The position numbers were made by a program, and so were the translations under genes. 64,000 nucleotides of DNA from Orobanche coerulescens (lineage: Eukaryota; Streptophyta; Magnoliopsida; Lamiales; Orobanchaceae): NCBI GenBank assembly GCA_033398695.1, contig CM065818.1, forward strand, positions 56,638,001-56,702,000. Reading direction: 5' to 3'. Shown here in pieces: positions 34,449-46,101 of the stretch. Positions within the stretch are counted from its first letter, which is position 1, and every line of letters begins with the position of its first letter. The notes beneath the pieces are model-generated. The model saw nothing but the letters and a program-made list of their open reading frames with translations, had not been told where the DNA came from and ran no database searches.

Positions 34449-37400
34449 TGTAATACTCGTAATTTCGATTTCCGGTAACTTCTTTTTTTTCGGCGAAAGT
34501 CCGTTTTGACGGCTCGCTCATAACCGTTTTGTCATTCTGATAATGATTAATTCTGCACTTTTTGTCATCCTAGTTCGTTTCGATATCATTTTGTTGAGTT
34601 CCGTGCTTTTTGACGACTTTTCCACACTTGAGGTCGATTCTTGCGAATCTCGTTCGAAACTGCTGTTTCGAGTTTCCCGAAAGTCCATTTAACTTTTTTA
34701 GACGTGTTGTGAACTTCGGTTTGGTTTTTCGATCACGTATCGTGATTTTCGGGCGTTTTGGGCCATTTTGTAATTTCCTAAAAGTTATGGGTATCCGTAT
34801 CTGTATTTGTTGTCTCGACCCTTTTCTTGGTCTCGTATGATTAATTATTGCATTATGTTTTCATTTCGGTTTGTTGATGTTGTCCGCGAACTTTTCGTCG
34901 TGTTCGTTCCGTACGTTTTCGGAAATCGAGTCGTCGGGTCATGGCGGCTGAGCAGCTGGCCGGACAGTCTTACTGTCGGAAGTCTTTGGCAGCGCCGAAA
35001 GGTGCACGGCAGGAACCGGCATAGTGCACGCTACGGCTGGAAGGCTGCGCACGCTAGCTCGGCAGGTGTAGCGCACGCTGTCGACCGACCCAGCGTACGC
35101 TATCGGGTCTGGGCAGTAGGGGCAGTGAGGTTCTGGACTCGGGTGGATCGGCAGGTAGCGCACGCTACTGTCGGACACTCCGCACGCTACGACCAGCAGG
35201 TAGCGCACGCTAAGGCCGAAAGGCTGCGCACGCTACCTGGCCGAGCAGTCTAGTCCAGGAGGTCTCTGGATTGCGGCCTGGGCCGATAGCGCACGCTAGC
35301 TCGGTAGCCTAGCGCACGCTAGTCCGGCCCAGTATAAATGTGACAGAGCAGTCCAGTTTCGATCATTTTTCCCATTTCTCTCTTTCTCTTCCGCGGCTGG
35401 AGCCTTGGGGATATCGAAGCCATGTTATTGAACAACAAATCCATGAAGTTCTTGAGTTCATAACATTGATTGATCATCCTGTATCATCCTTTGATCCATC
35501 GAATCAAGGTAATCTCTTCTTAGAACCCTAGTTTCTTGAATTTTGGGGTTTTTGAGTTTTTGTCCGATTCGTTCCGAATTGTTTATTAATCCATGATGGG
35601 TATGATTAATCTTAGTAGTATTCTTGTGTTTAACATCATTTAATTGTTCTTCGTCGAATCAAAGTATATTTCTTGATTTTCTTCGAATCGTCTTTTTGGG
35701 GGATTTGTTCTTGATCTCGTTTTCCATCCGTTTTTGAGGGATCGATTGTTGTTAAATGATGTCATTAAACATATCCTATGGATTGTATATCCATATTTTG
35801 TTTTGGAATTTCGTTTTCGTGTTTTGACGGGACGAATCGTGTTATTGGCCGTTTTGGGGGAAACACTTGAACTTTCGTCATTCGTTCTTTGAATTCAACT
35901 GCTTTAAGTCGTGCTACGGAATTCATTTTCATTGTTGTTATTGTCCTTCGTAGTTTATTATCGCGAGTTGGCATTCAGTGGAGTCGGTGGGTTCGTAGTC
36001 GGTTCGTGCCAACCTACTTCGGTCGTTTCTCCGCGTTGTTCTTATTCGAGGCAAGTACCTTGTCCATACATTTCTTGTTTTGTGGATATGATGATTGGTG
36101 ATCGTCTTGGTATGTTTGTTTGTTTGTTTGAAATGAGTTTTCAAAAGATTCTGCTAGCCTCGTTAAAGGCTCACTTTCAAAACGCGTGTGTTTTGTAAAT
36201 CGTGTGGGTTGTAAGTGACTACGTGAATCCTTTGGATATGTTTGGTGTTGATGTTGCGATTGATAATGCATGTGTACGTATATTATCTCTTTTCGGGGCG
36301 TTATGATTTGACGTGGTGTTTTGCTAAGTGTTTGATGCCTCTGGGTGAATTATTTGGATATCCTTGTTGTGATATGTTATTTGTACTTGATTGTTTCGCT
36401 AGCCAGCTCGGGAGGGTCCCTCGAGGCCTCGAGTGGGATTTGTGGCTTCCTCCCGGTCCTAGGCGACGTGTGTGCTTGATTATTTTGCTAGCCAGCTCGG
36501 GAGGGTCCGACGGGGCCTCGAGTGGGATTCGTGGCTTCGTCCCGGTCCTAGGCGTTGCGTGTGCGTGAATGTGTTTGCTCGCCTTAGGAGGGTTCGACGG
36601 GGCCACGAAGGGAATTCTAATGGCTTCAACCTGGATTCACGAGTGAAACTTCAGGAGTGCGTGTGTATGTTTTGTGAATGTGTTTGCTCACCTCGGTAGG
36701 GTTCGACGGGGCCAGGGAGGGAATTCCAATGGCTTCGACCTGAATTCACGAGTGAAACTTCACGAGTGCGTGTGTATGTTTTGTGAATGTGTTTGCCCAC
36801 CTCGGGAGGGTTCGACGGGGCCACGGAGGGAATTCCAATGGCTTCGACCTGGATTCACGAGTGAAACTTCACTAGTGCGTGTGTATGTTTTGTGAATGTG
36901 TTTGCTCACCTCGGGAGGGTTCGACGGGGCCACGGAGGGAATTCCAATGGCTTCGACCTGGATTCACGAGTGAAACTTCACGAGTTGGTGTTGATTTTTT
37001 GTCCGTCAAGGATGCGTGACGTGGGTTTTAAACTTGCGTATTGTTGTTGGTTTCATTTGTGAAAGCAAAACCTTTGGGCTGTGACCCCGTTGATTTTTGA
37101 AAGAGAAGGATTTGATAATCCTAAATTGTTTTCTATTAAAACTCTCGATGGCATTTTAAACCGTTTTATAAATTGTTTTCCCTTGATTTGTGACCTTTCG
37201 GTTTTAGGATGTTTTACCCAAACTCTTGCCTCGGGAAGTATTTTTCGTTACGTTTGGATCTTTGAGGATTCCTGATTAATATTGTCCTTGGAACTTGTAT
37301 TGTATGGCTCGTATTTGCACTTTGTTCTTGCACTAGCGAAACAGTGGAGTTTTTCTAACCCCTGAGTATTCAGGGGGTGGATGTCTGTTTTTGCATTCAG

Positions 37401-37733
37401 GTTTGGGAGCATAACACATGGTCGGCACGAAGGATGATAAAAGATGAACGATACTAATCACCCGAGGATCCGTATGATGTCATTGGTTTAGTTATATTTT
37501 ATTTTCCGCTGCAGTATTCTTTCCCGTTATACGGGAGTGTGTTGTATTGGACCCCTGCGTGGGCATGTAATGAGTTTGAGTTGTATATATTTATTGAAAG
37601 ATCAAATCGGTCTACTGAGTCATTTTAGCCTTAAAGGCATTGTTGAGATGTTCTATGTTGTTACCAGCCTGGTAGATCCTTGAGGAAAAGTTCTACGGCG
37701 TGTAATATCCCTGAGCGGATTGGGGGTGTTACA
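34449..37733 (+). repeat. 3' LTR (3,285 bp) of the LARD-like element
   Basis: Pairs with 29055-32449 over its whole length. It has four 109-bp units (about 36567-36990) where the 5' LTR has five, which accounts for most of the length difference. TATAAA at 35333-35338. Confidence 0.88.
36567..36990 (+). repeat. 109-bp minisatellite in 3' LTR (four units)
   Basis: Same unit as 31172-31716 with one unit fewer. Because both LTRs are copied from one template at insertion, the difference arose at or after integration. Confidence 0.85.
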
Positions 37734-38252
37734 GTCGACACCAATAATCCCTCGAAAATACATTTATAAAATCAGGTTGACGTCTTTGGATATCTTCACA
37801 CTATACTTTAGTTACCATAATATACATATTTCGATACTTCTATAAAATTAGAAAAATCAAATATTTGTGAACTTAAAAAAATCAAAAATTAGAAACCTTA
37901 ATTCAGCGTCCACGCGGCAACCCAGGACATCCATCAAATGCCGCCGTGAATGTGCAGTTCTGTTTCTAATTCCATTTTTTTACAAAAAAATGGGTTGGCC
38001 ATAATCTAGATCAGTATGTTATTCCATATCGGAACCCGCTGCCAACCTCCGATTAACTCTTGATTCACATTGCTCAGACCTCCTCCAATGTAATCACATC
38101 TTTGGATATCGACATGCTATACTTTAGTTACCATAATATACACATTTGAATAGTCTTTCAATTAAAAAAAATGAAATAATATTTCTGAATTAAAAATATG
38201 AATTCAGCATCCGCAGGACAACTCACATGGGGATATCCATATACTGCCGCTG

Positions 38253-39645
38253 TGTCACAGGGCGCTTTCCATATTATTCGGAGTACCCGGGATTGCCCCG
38301 GAATTACGAAGGATCATGTTGGATAGTTGCCCTGCGACACGAATAAGGTTGGGGACGTGCGACAGTGGTCGGCGTCTGGAGTGTGTCCGTGCGCGAGCAG
38401 GACTTTGATTCGTTGAGCAGAGGGCTTTAGAAAATGAGTTTCGTGAAGTGCTTGTAATGGGGAGTTCCTTGGAGTGTTGGGAAGGTCTCCACCAAGTTTC
38501 ACAACTAGACGGTTCCGTTTGAGTAGCGAACGATGCGAAGGATCGAGATGCTGCAGTGCAGTGGCATTATCGTAGTTTCAGAATATTGCAGAGGCAATTC
38601 CTCACTCCTCGAGTATCGGATGGGGCTGAAACTTTGTGGACTTATAGATAATGTCGTAAGCTACTCTACGGTTCAAGCGGATAAGGATTTGGAGTTCATA
38701 TGAGGGAGGTACACCCGATGTGGTTCCTCGGCTTTTCAATGTCTAGTGCGATTACAAGGGATTATTTGTCTAAGCCTATTATAGGGGGGACAGTCCTTAG
38801 ATGGGCAATGGTGGGCAAGCGGCCAGTCTTCCTCGTGCTGTCGAGCACCAAGCGTGCAATCTTCCTAGAGGTATAGGGGGCCTCTAGGGAGCCAACTCTA
38901 AGCATTCGAAGTGTGCGAGGAGTTCCCGAGCGAGTTGGAAATCGTTAGGGCGGCGTAGGACCTGAGTGGTCTGCGTTGGGCTTAAGGTTGGCATTGAGGC
39001 TAAAGTGTGACCGGAGGGATGCCGTCGGCCATATACACTTCCTCTATGTCGATTGGGCAATCGAGGCACGCATTTAAATCATACGCCTCGTGAGCTTACT
39101 CGTAAGCATTAGCTATCGGTTCGGCTATCTGCGGGGATCGTTGGCTTGTACATATGGTTGCGAGACAACACCACATTGCGGATTGAAGGTAATATGTCGG
39201 TATGCGAAGTAGTCCCAAACATCGTGAGGGGCGAATATCTATTGATGGCATGAATCTAAGCCAAGATCTAAAAGGTTGTCCGTCTCGAGTGAGGTACTCT
39301 CAAGGGCGCCAAGGTACTGCACCTAGGAAGTCCCGAGTGAGTGTCGAGCACGAGGAATTGCACTTCGGGCATGCGAGTGACCCTTAGTGCCGAGTGCCAT
39401 TGCGGGTTAAGATTGAAGGGTATGAGATACCGGCCCTTAGTTGGTCGGAGGCAAAGGACAGGTGGGTGCCTAGCGTCTTACGCAGCACAATGGACCAGTG
39501 CATGATATCTCTAATGTTGGTATTTTATGAAATCTCGTTGATGGTAGCCGGACGGAGACTCAGAAGTCTCCTAGGCGCACGGGTGATTCGTGATCCGCTG
39601 CACGAATTCGACGGCCTGAACCTCAGTGAGCCGCACCCCGTGGCA
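38253..39645 (+). repeat. 5' LTR of the CGCTG-flanked element
   Basis: Starts TGTCACAGGGCGC and ends CCGTGGCA. It differs from the 3' copy mainly by clustered small indels (for example near 38550, 38826 and 38930). Confidence 0.9.
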
Positions 39646-41893
39646 GGTGGTATCGGAGCCTTGGAATGTCGCATCCAGGTTTCAGTTGAGCTTTGTTGAA
39701 TATCTTGCTTCCCCTTGTGAACCGGATACCAAAATTGTGCCAAATTTTTTTTTTTGATTAGCCATTGTAGTGGCATTTCAGCGAAGGGCTTGCAGTGCGT
39801 TCTTACGTATTGTGGCAGAGTTGAGAATTAAGTTGGCAGTGGGACTTGAGCGAATGGTAGTACCTCGAGTTGGCTTTGCAATTGGGCGAATGGTAGTACC
39901 CTGGTTGTTTGGTTTCTGTCGGTGATGTTCGAAAGCTTTGTTCAGTGCGAGTTGTTGGCATTAGTGATTTCGGCGAATGGTAGTAACCGGGTTACGACGT
40001 GTTTAATGACTATATTTTTCTCTGCGAGTACGGTTGGCAGTTGGTTAATGTGAGGGGAACATTCTCATCGGTAAATTACGGACGCGTGAGTAACGGTGTT
40101 GGTGTAATCTGATCAGAAACTTTATGTTGGCCTATTTTTGTGGGCTTATTAGACATCTTGATCTCCTAGAAGGAGACATGCCGGTGAGCCGGGTGGTGTG
40201 CTGTAGCCACGTACGCAAGTTGCGGCCATGTTTGCGTAGCGCCGCAGATTGAGAGGTGATTTGGGTTTGAGACCTATTTGGGCGAGAACTTGGTCTGAGA
40301 ATCCGCCACAGCACGTTCAGGTGCAAAGCTTGGGCTTAATCTTAGTGCGCACAAGCGCCACAGCACTTGAGGTGCATTGGTTACTAAGAGATTTGAATTG
40401 TTACGCGCAAAGCGCTTTCGCACATGAGGTGCAATCGTAACACAGCCACCACGGAAGTTGCAAGAGTGGAGTGTTCAGTCTTCCTGGTTCGAGTCGGGCA
40501 GATATGAGAATGGGCATGCTCCAAGTGTGGTGTTGCATGTCCTAGCAGTCTATGAGGGACAAGGGATTCGGTCTGGCCTCCAACACGAGTGGGGGAGGGC
40601 CAGACCCCCGAGACGAAATGGGCTGATTCGAGAATGATGTTCCTTAAGGGGATTCCAAAGCCTAGAGTATGGGCTCTGTGGTTGAGGGATTTTCTGAAAG
40701 GGGCTGAGTTATACGAAGCATTGGGCTTCCTGGTTACTGAAGAGGTGTGTCCATCCTGGACACACATGCGAGCGATTTTGAGATGGCTGTTCTTGGAAGT
40801 AATTTGGAAGCCAATTAATGGGACCTATTGGTTGAAGAATTTCTGATGGGAGCAAGCTGGATGAGGTGTGCTCGTACAGAGTACACAATAGTGCGTTGAG
40901 CAATAAGGCCTGATGGCCAGGTTACGAGTTTTCGTCACGCCAGGCTGAAGGCCGGTGACGCGGTGTGCCGAGAGTTAGGCATCACCTTCGAGCGGGGGAG
41001 GGTGCGTTGATCACGCGTACAGCCTTCAAGCTCCTTGCCGTAGAAGTGCGGTGGCCTGCGGGAATGCCGTTCAACCGAGGTACTAACGCCAGGAAGCGCG
41101 TAGGGTGAAGGTTGAGGGCCGAGAGAGTAGTGATCTGTGAGCAGCCGTGCAGGCCTCTTTCGACTTGTTCTAGAGGGCACTTGTCTTTCAGAGTTGCAGA
41201 TTGGGTTTGGCTCGTCCTTGATAGAATTCGGAATCCATATTATGGGGTATGGTTAGTAAGGATTTTTGAGAGGGCAGCCGCGGTGGTATTTGTGCGGAGC
41301 GCAAGGCTCCTTTGGATGGGTTCTTCGTGTTAGTGAGCACTCTTATCAGTATCATGTACTCCAGACGTTCAGGCAAATCGACCCGGTTTAATTCGGAGAA
41401 CTTGTCGCTAGTCTCAGACTTGACAATGAGGGAGTAGCTTGATTTGGGCTAGAGTGGCAATCTAACACCATCGGCGGGTTTTTCGTTATATCGAGGCATG
41501 GAGAGAATGATTCCTGCCAAGATAGGAGTGGGTGTGCGCCGAAGAGAGGCAACATTCGAGAGGAGGGAGAGTGCATTGATCGCATGCACTGCATCCCTGC
41601 GAGCAATGAGTTTGAATGCGCGAGGCGCAAGTGTTGCCGGGCGAGTGGCGAGAAATTGCGATCATCGAGTTGCCGTGCAGGCGTTCTTCGAGTGGGCCTC
41701 AGACTTTACAAGCAGGCGCCACTTGATGGAACTAAGAGTGCTGTGCTGAGAGGCACACGAGTTGAGGAGATGGAGGTAGAGTGTCGGGTTCGTTGCCCAA
41801 GTATTTTCATGATGAGATGGGCAGCGCATGTACATAGAGCAGGTTGGGTGTGCATGCGTTGACGAGGACGTCAACGGATCGAGAGGGGGAGGA
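39646..41893 (+). other. Internal region of the CGCTG-flanked element, no gag/pol found
   Basis: Starts with the PBS and ends with the PPT. Short phrases recur (GCGAATGGTAGTA at about 39851, 39892 and 39972). The remainder is GC-balanced, unique-looking sequence with several frames of 60-130 codons on both strands, none resembling a known domain. Confidence 0.75.
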
Positions 41894-43286
41894 TGTCACA
41901 GGGCGCTTTCCATATTATTCGGAGTACCCGGGATTGCCCCGGAATTACGAAGGATCATGTTGGATAGTTGCCCTGCGACACGAATAAGGTTGGGGACGTG
42001 CGACAGTGGTCGGCGTCTGGAGTGTGTCCGTGCGCGAGCAGGACTTTGATTCGTTGAGCAGAGGGCTTTAGAAAATGAGTTTCGTGAAGTGCTTGTAATG
42101 GGGAGTTCCTTGGAGTGTTGGGAAGGTCTCCACCAAGTTTCACAACTAGACGCTTCCGTTTGAGTAGCGAACGATGCGAAGGATCGAGATCTTTGCGGTG
42201 CGGTGGCATTATCGTAGTTTCAGAATATTGCAGAGGCAATTCCTCACTCCTCGAGTATCGGATGGGGCTGAAACTTTGTGGACTTATAGATAATGTCGTA
42301 AGATACTCTACGGTTCAAGCGGATAAGGATTTGGAGTTCATATGAGGGAGTTACACCCGATGTGGTTCCTCGGCTTTTCAATGTCTAGTGCGATTACAAG
42401 GGATTATTTGTCTAAGCCTATTATAGGGGGGACAGTCCTTAGATGGGCAATGGTGGGCAAGCGGCGGTCTTCCTCGTCTTTGTCGAGCACCAAGCGTGCA
42501 ATCTTCCTAGAGGTATAGGGGCCTCTAGGAGCCAACTCTAAGCATTCGAAGTGTGCGAGGAGTTCCGGCGAGTTGGAAATCGTTAGGGCGGCGTAGGACC
42601 TGAGTGGTCTGCGTTGGGCTTAAGGTTGGCATTGAGGCTAAAGTGTGACCGGAGGGATGCCGTCGGCCATATACACTTCCTCTATGTCGATTGGGCAATC
42701 GAGGCACGCATTTAAATCATACGCCTCGTGAGCTTACTCGTAAGCATTAGCTATCGGTTCCGGCTATGCTGCGGGGGATCGTTGGCTTGTACATGTGGTT
42801 GCGAGACAACACCACATTGCGGATTGAAGGTAATATGTCGGTATGCGAAGTAGTCCCAAACATCGTGAGGGGCAAATATCTATTGATGGCATGAATCTAA
42901 GCCAAGATCTAAAAGGTTGTCCGTCTCGAGTGAGGTACTCTCAAGGGCGCCAAGGTACTGCACCTAGGAAGTCCCGAGTGAGTGTCGAGCACGAGGAATT
43001 GCACTTCGGGCATGCGAGTGACCCTTAGTGCCGAGTGCCATTGCGGGTTAAGATTGAAGGGTATGAGATACCGGCCCTTAGTTGGTCGGAGGCAAAGGAC
43101 AGGTGGGTGCCTAGCGTCTTACGTAGCACAATGGACCAGTGCATGATATCTCTAATGTTGGTATTTTATGAAATCTCGTTGATGGTAGCCGGACGGAGAC
43201 TCAGAAGTCTCCTAGGCGCACGGGTGATTCGTGATCCGCTGTACGAATTCGACGGCCTGAACCTCAGTGAGCCGCACCCCGTGACA
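41894..43286 (+). repeat. 3' LTR of the CGCTG-flanked element
   Basis: Directly follows the PPT and ends CCCGTGACA. Same length as the 5' LTR. Confidence 0.9.
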
Positions 43287-43531
43287 CGCTGGCACCATGC
43301 AATACTATTTTTTATTCTTATTTTTGTTAAAAATTGGAAGATCGTAATCCAGTTAGAACCGTATTCCAGATCAGAACCCCCTGTCCACCTCTACGAATCA
43401 CATCGTTCATACCATTCACCATGCCACCACATACATATTCCGACCATCACGCATAAAAAATGCCTAACAGAGCTGTAGCCAACCAACTGATGAGTTTCAT
43501 TCATCCCCAAATATCAAAGCAGGGGAATGGA

Positions 43532-44569
43532 TGTTGGGAAAAAGTACGACTAAGGTCACGTCACAATGAATAAAGCGGAACCTCGTTTGACAAATTTTCA
43601 CTCTTCAATCGTAACTTCGTGGTTACCGATGAGTAGAGCACCAATTACAACTCGATAAAAAATACAAATGATATTCGAAAGCAATAAACAACGAGACACA
43701 ATTTTAGCGTGGAAAACCCCTCAAGACGAGAGTAAAAACCACAGGACCGAAGCCGCTTAAAATCCACTATCACCAATACACACAAATACACAATCTTCCC
43801 TAATACAAACTAGGGGTATACACCAATCGTCAAATACTTGGTAATAAATGTTCTTCAAGTATTTGGAATCAATAACAACAACAAGATCGATAACTAAAAC
43901 AACCGTAAATGGCTTACACAAAGAGCTAACGAAATACTCGTACTTCCGGACTCAAAAACTCGATCTACACCGGCGAAAAGATTTGCCCAATAGCTACCAA
44001 GTTCTTGTCAAAAAATCACGACGATCCGACCGATAAATCTCCGGGAAAATGAAAATTGTATCTCTCTCTATATCTCCCTCTCTCTTGTTCTTGAGTGTAG
44101 GTAGTGAATTGTGAAGAACTCCCGTTCCAATCAGCAAAAAAGAACAACCTGTGCAAGGTTTACTTTGTGTGCCGCGGCCCAGCCCAAGTGTGCCGCAGCA
44201 CACAGCGCAAAAATGCGCCCAGGTATCCAGTCGGGGCCGATGCCCAGCACGAGTGTGCCGCGGCCCATAGTACAGGCGACTTGGCGAACACAGGCAAAAC
44301 GATGGGGGCCGTGGCTCGGCAGGGATGTGCCGCGGCCCAAGGTGATCGGCAGGTCTCGGCGAGGCCGCTCGCGGGACAAGCGAGGGCTCAGCGTGGCCGC
44401 GGCCCAGTCTGATGTTAGCGAGACTTGGCGGGGCCGCGGACAGTCTGATTCCGGCCAAGTGAAGAAAAAATATGTTTCCGAGCGTAGTGCCACGGTCCAG
44501 GGGGTTTGTGCCGTGGTCCGGAGTCCGGTCGACTCTGAAAAATCATATATTTCAGAAATTACTCCTACA
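43532..44569 (-). repeat. 3' LTR of the Tork-type element
   Basis: On the minus strand it runs TGTAGGAGTAATTTC to TTTTTCCCAACA. Open frames of 100-196 codons inside (44.0-44.7 kb) are produced by its GC-rich block and are not genes. PPT AAAGGGGAAGATT (minus) adjoins at 44570-44582. Confidence 0.9.
44160..44420 (-). repeat. CCGCGG-centred repeats in LTR U3
   Basis: GTGCCGCGGCCCA and variants recur about every 55 bp (about 44175, 44255, 44330, 44395), with partial GGCCGCGG inversions. The partner LTR has the same set at about 49285-49560. GC content is far above that of the surrounding DNA. Confidence 0.65.
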
Positions 44570-44584
44570 AATCTTCCCCTTTCC

Positions 44585-46101
44585 GGAATATAGGAAGAGT
44601 TCCCCATCCCAGCGATCGAGCAACACACTTTCACCTTATCTCTACTTAACGCTTTCGTTAACATATCGGAACCATTATCATCGGTATGAACTTTATCAAG
44701 TTCAAACAAACCATCCTCCAAAGCATCTCGGATCTAATGATACCTCACATCGATATGCTTCGTTCTCTTGTGAAAATTCGCATTCTTAGCCAAATGAATC
44801 GCACTTTGACTATCACAAATAACTACGTAACGTCGTTATCGGAAGCCTAGCTCTCGTAAAAACATTTTCAACCATAAGAGCTCTTTGCTCGATTCCACCG
44901 CCGCAATATACTCGGCCTCCGTTGTAGACAAGGCAACGCACTTTTGCAATCTTGATTTCCATGGCACGGCTCCCCCTGCGAACGTCATCAAATAACCAGA
45001 AGTGGATTTTCGGTTATCTTCATTACCAGCCATATCCGAATAGGAATATCCAACAAGCATTGCTTTCCCGTTTCCAAACGTAATCCCCAATTTGGAAGTA
45101 CCCCGTAAATATCTAAATATCCATTTTACGGCTTCCCAATGCTTTTTACCCAGATTCGATAGAAACCGGCTCACCACTCCCACGACATGAGCAATGTCGG
45201 GCCTAGTACAAACCATAGCATACATCAAACTCTCGACCACCGAGGCATATGGAATTTTATCCATATCCTCAATCTCCTCCTTCGTCTTAGGGCAATCTTA
45301 GCTCATCAATTTAAAATTGTTAGTAAGAGGCGAACTAACAACTTTAGCTTTGTCCATATTGAAACGTTTAAGCACCTTCTCGATGTATTGCTCTTGCGAC
45401 ATGTGCAATTTCCGGGATGCTCTATCCCGAGTAATTCTTATCCCAAGAATTTGTTTAGCCGCCCCCAAGTCCTTCATGGCAAAGGACTTACTCATTTCTT
45501 TCTTCAAGTCGGCAATCCTCTCGGCATTTTTGCCAACGATCAACATGTCGTCCACATAGAGCAATAAAATGATAAAGTCATCATCTCCGAATTTCTTAAA
45601 AAATACGCAATGGTCGAGAGTCGTCTTCCGGTAGCCTTGCTCCCCCATAACCGACTCAAACTTCTTGTACCATTGCCTTGGTGCTTGTTTCAACCCGTAT
45701 AAACTCTTTCGAAGTTTACACACATAATCCTCTTTTCCTTCGACCTCAAATCCTTCCGGTTGCTTCATATAAATTTCTTTGTCAAGGTCTCCGTGAAGAA
45801 AAGCCGTCATGACATCCATTTGCTCGACCTCAAGATCGAGGCTAGCCGCAATACCAAGGACCAATCGAATCGATCCTATATTCACAACCGGAGAAAAAAT
45901 CTCGTCAAAATCGATGCCTTTCTTTTGACTAAATCCTTTCACAACGAGTCTAGCTTTGTATCGGGGCAACGAGGTATGTTCCTCCGACTTCACCCGATAC
46001 ACCCATTTGTTTCTTAAAGCCCTCTTGCCTTTCGGCAACTTCACCAACTCGTAAGTGTTATTCTCATGCAAGGAACTCATCTCGTCTTGCATGGCATCCA
46101 T
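44585..46101 (-). pseudogene. pol: Copia reverse transcriptase and RNase H (Tork-type)
   Basis: Minus strand from 46101: RALRNKWVYRVKSEEH, YKARLVVKGFSQKKGIDFDE, MDVMTAFLHGDLDKEIYMKQ, SLYGLKQAPRQWYKKFE and the active site LLLYVDDMLIVG, with both aspartates intact. RNase H follows: SYSDMAGNEDNRKSTSGYLM and ALSTTEAEYIA. Stops fall after KLMS (45296), after RELGFR (about 44838) and after DVRYH. The start at 46101 is artificial: it follows a TGA where Trp is expected, so integrase and RT were one polyprotein. RT copies element RNA to DNA; RNase H removes the template. Confidence 0.9.

Larger units (their letters stand above)
29055..37733 (+). mobile_element. Complete non-autonomous LTR element (LARD-like), TSD GTCGA
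   Basis: 8,679 bp: 5' LTR 29055-32449, PBS, about 2 kb internal, PPT, 3' LTR 34449-37733. GTCGA flanks both ends (29050-29054 and 37734-37738). The LTRs begin TATAATACCC / TGTAATACTC and end GGTGTTACA. The internal region has no gag, protease, RT, RNase H or integrase motif in any frame I checked, and no open frame over about 110 codons. Long LTRs around a non-coding centre fit a large retrotransposon derivative (LARD) mobilised by a gypsy-type relative. The LTRs are closely similar apart from indels, notably one 109-bp unit. Confidence 0.88.
38253..43286 (+). mobile_element. Complete young non-autonomous LTR element, TSD CGCTG
   Basis: 5,034 bp: LTRs 38253-39645 and 41894-43286, each 1,393 bp and nearly identical. 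PBS TGGTATCGGAGCC is at 39648-39660 and PPT GAGAGGGGGAGGA at 41881-41893. CGCTG occurs at 38248-38252 and 43287-43291. The LTRs start TGTCACAGGGCG and end CCCGTG(A/G)CA. The internal 2.25 kb shows no gag or pol motif; the longest frame (127 codons, minus) is unrecognised. Near-identical LTRs imply recent insertion. With no coding capacity it must have been mobilised in trans; its helper family cannot be named from this sequence. Confidence 0.9.
37783..43430 (+). repeat. 316-bp tandem repeat dimer, split by an LTR element
   Basis: Unit 1 begins TCTTTGGATATC at 37783; unit 2 begins with the same word at 38099, 316 bp later. Unit 2 continues to 38252, is interrupted by the LTR element, and resumes at 43292 (CACCATGCAATAC...), where it parallels the second half of unit 1 (GTAATCCAGTTAGAACC against CATAATCTAGATCAG). 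It looks like a short stretch of satellite-like repeat. No coding content. Confidence 0.65.

Noticed and set aside
40384..40767. 127-codon minus-strand frame in the CGCTG-flanked element
   Set aside because: No domain recognised, overlapped by a plus-strand frame of similar quality; not enough to call a gene.
44131..44721. 196-codon minus-strand frame
   Set aside because: It starts in the end of RNase H (LDKVHTDDNGSDMLTKAL) and runs into the GC-rich LTR; only the first part is real coding sequence.
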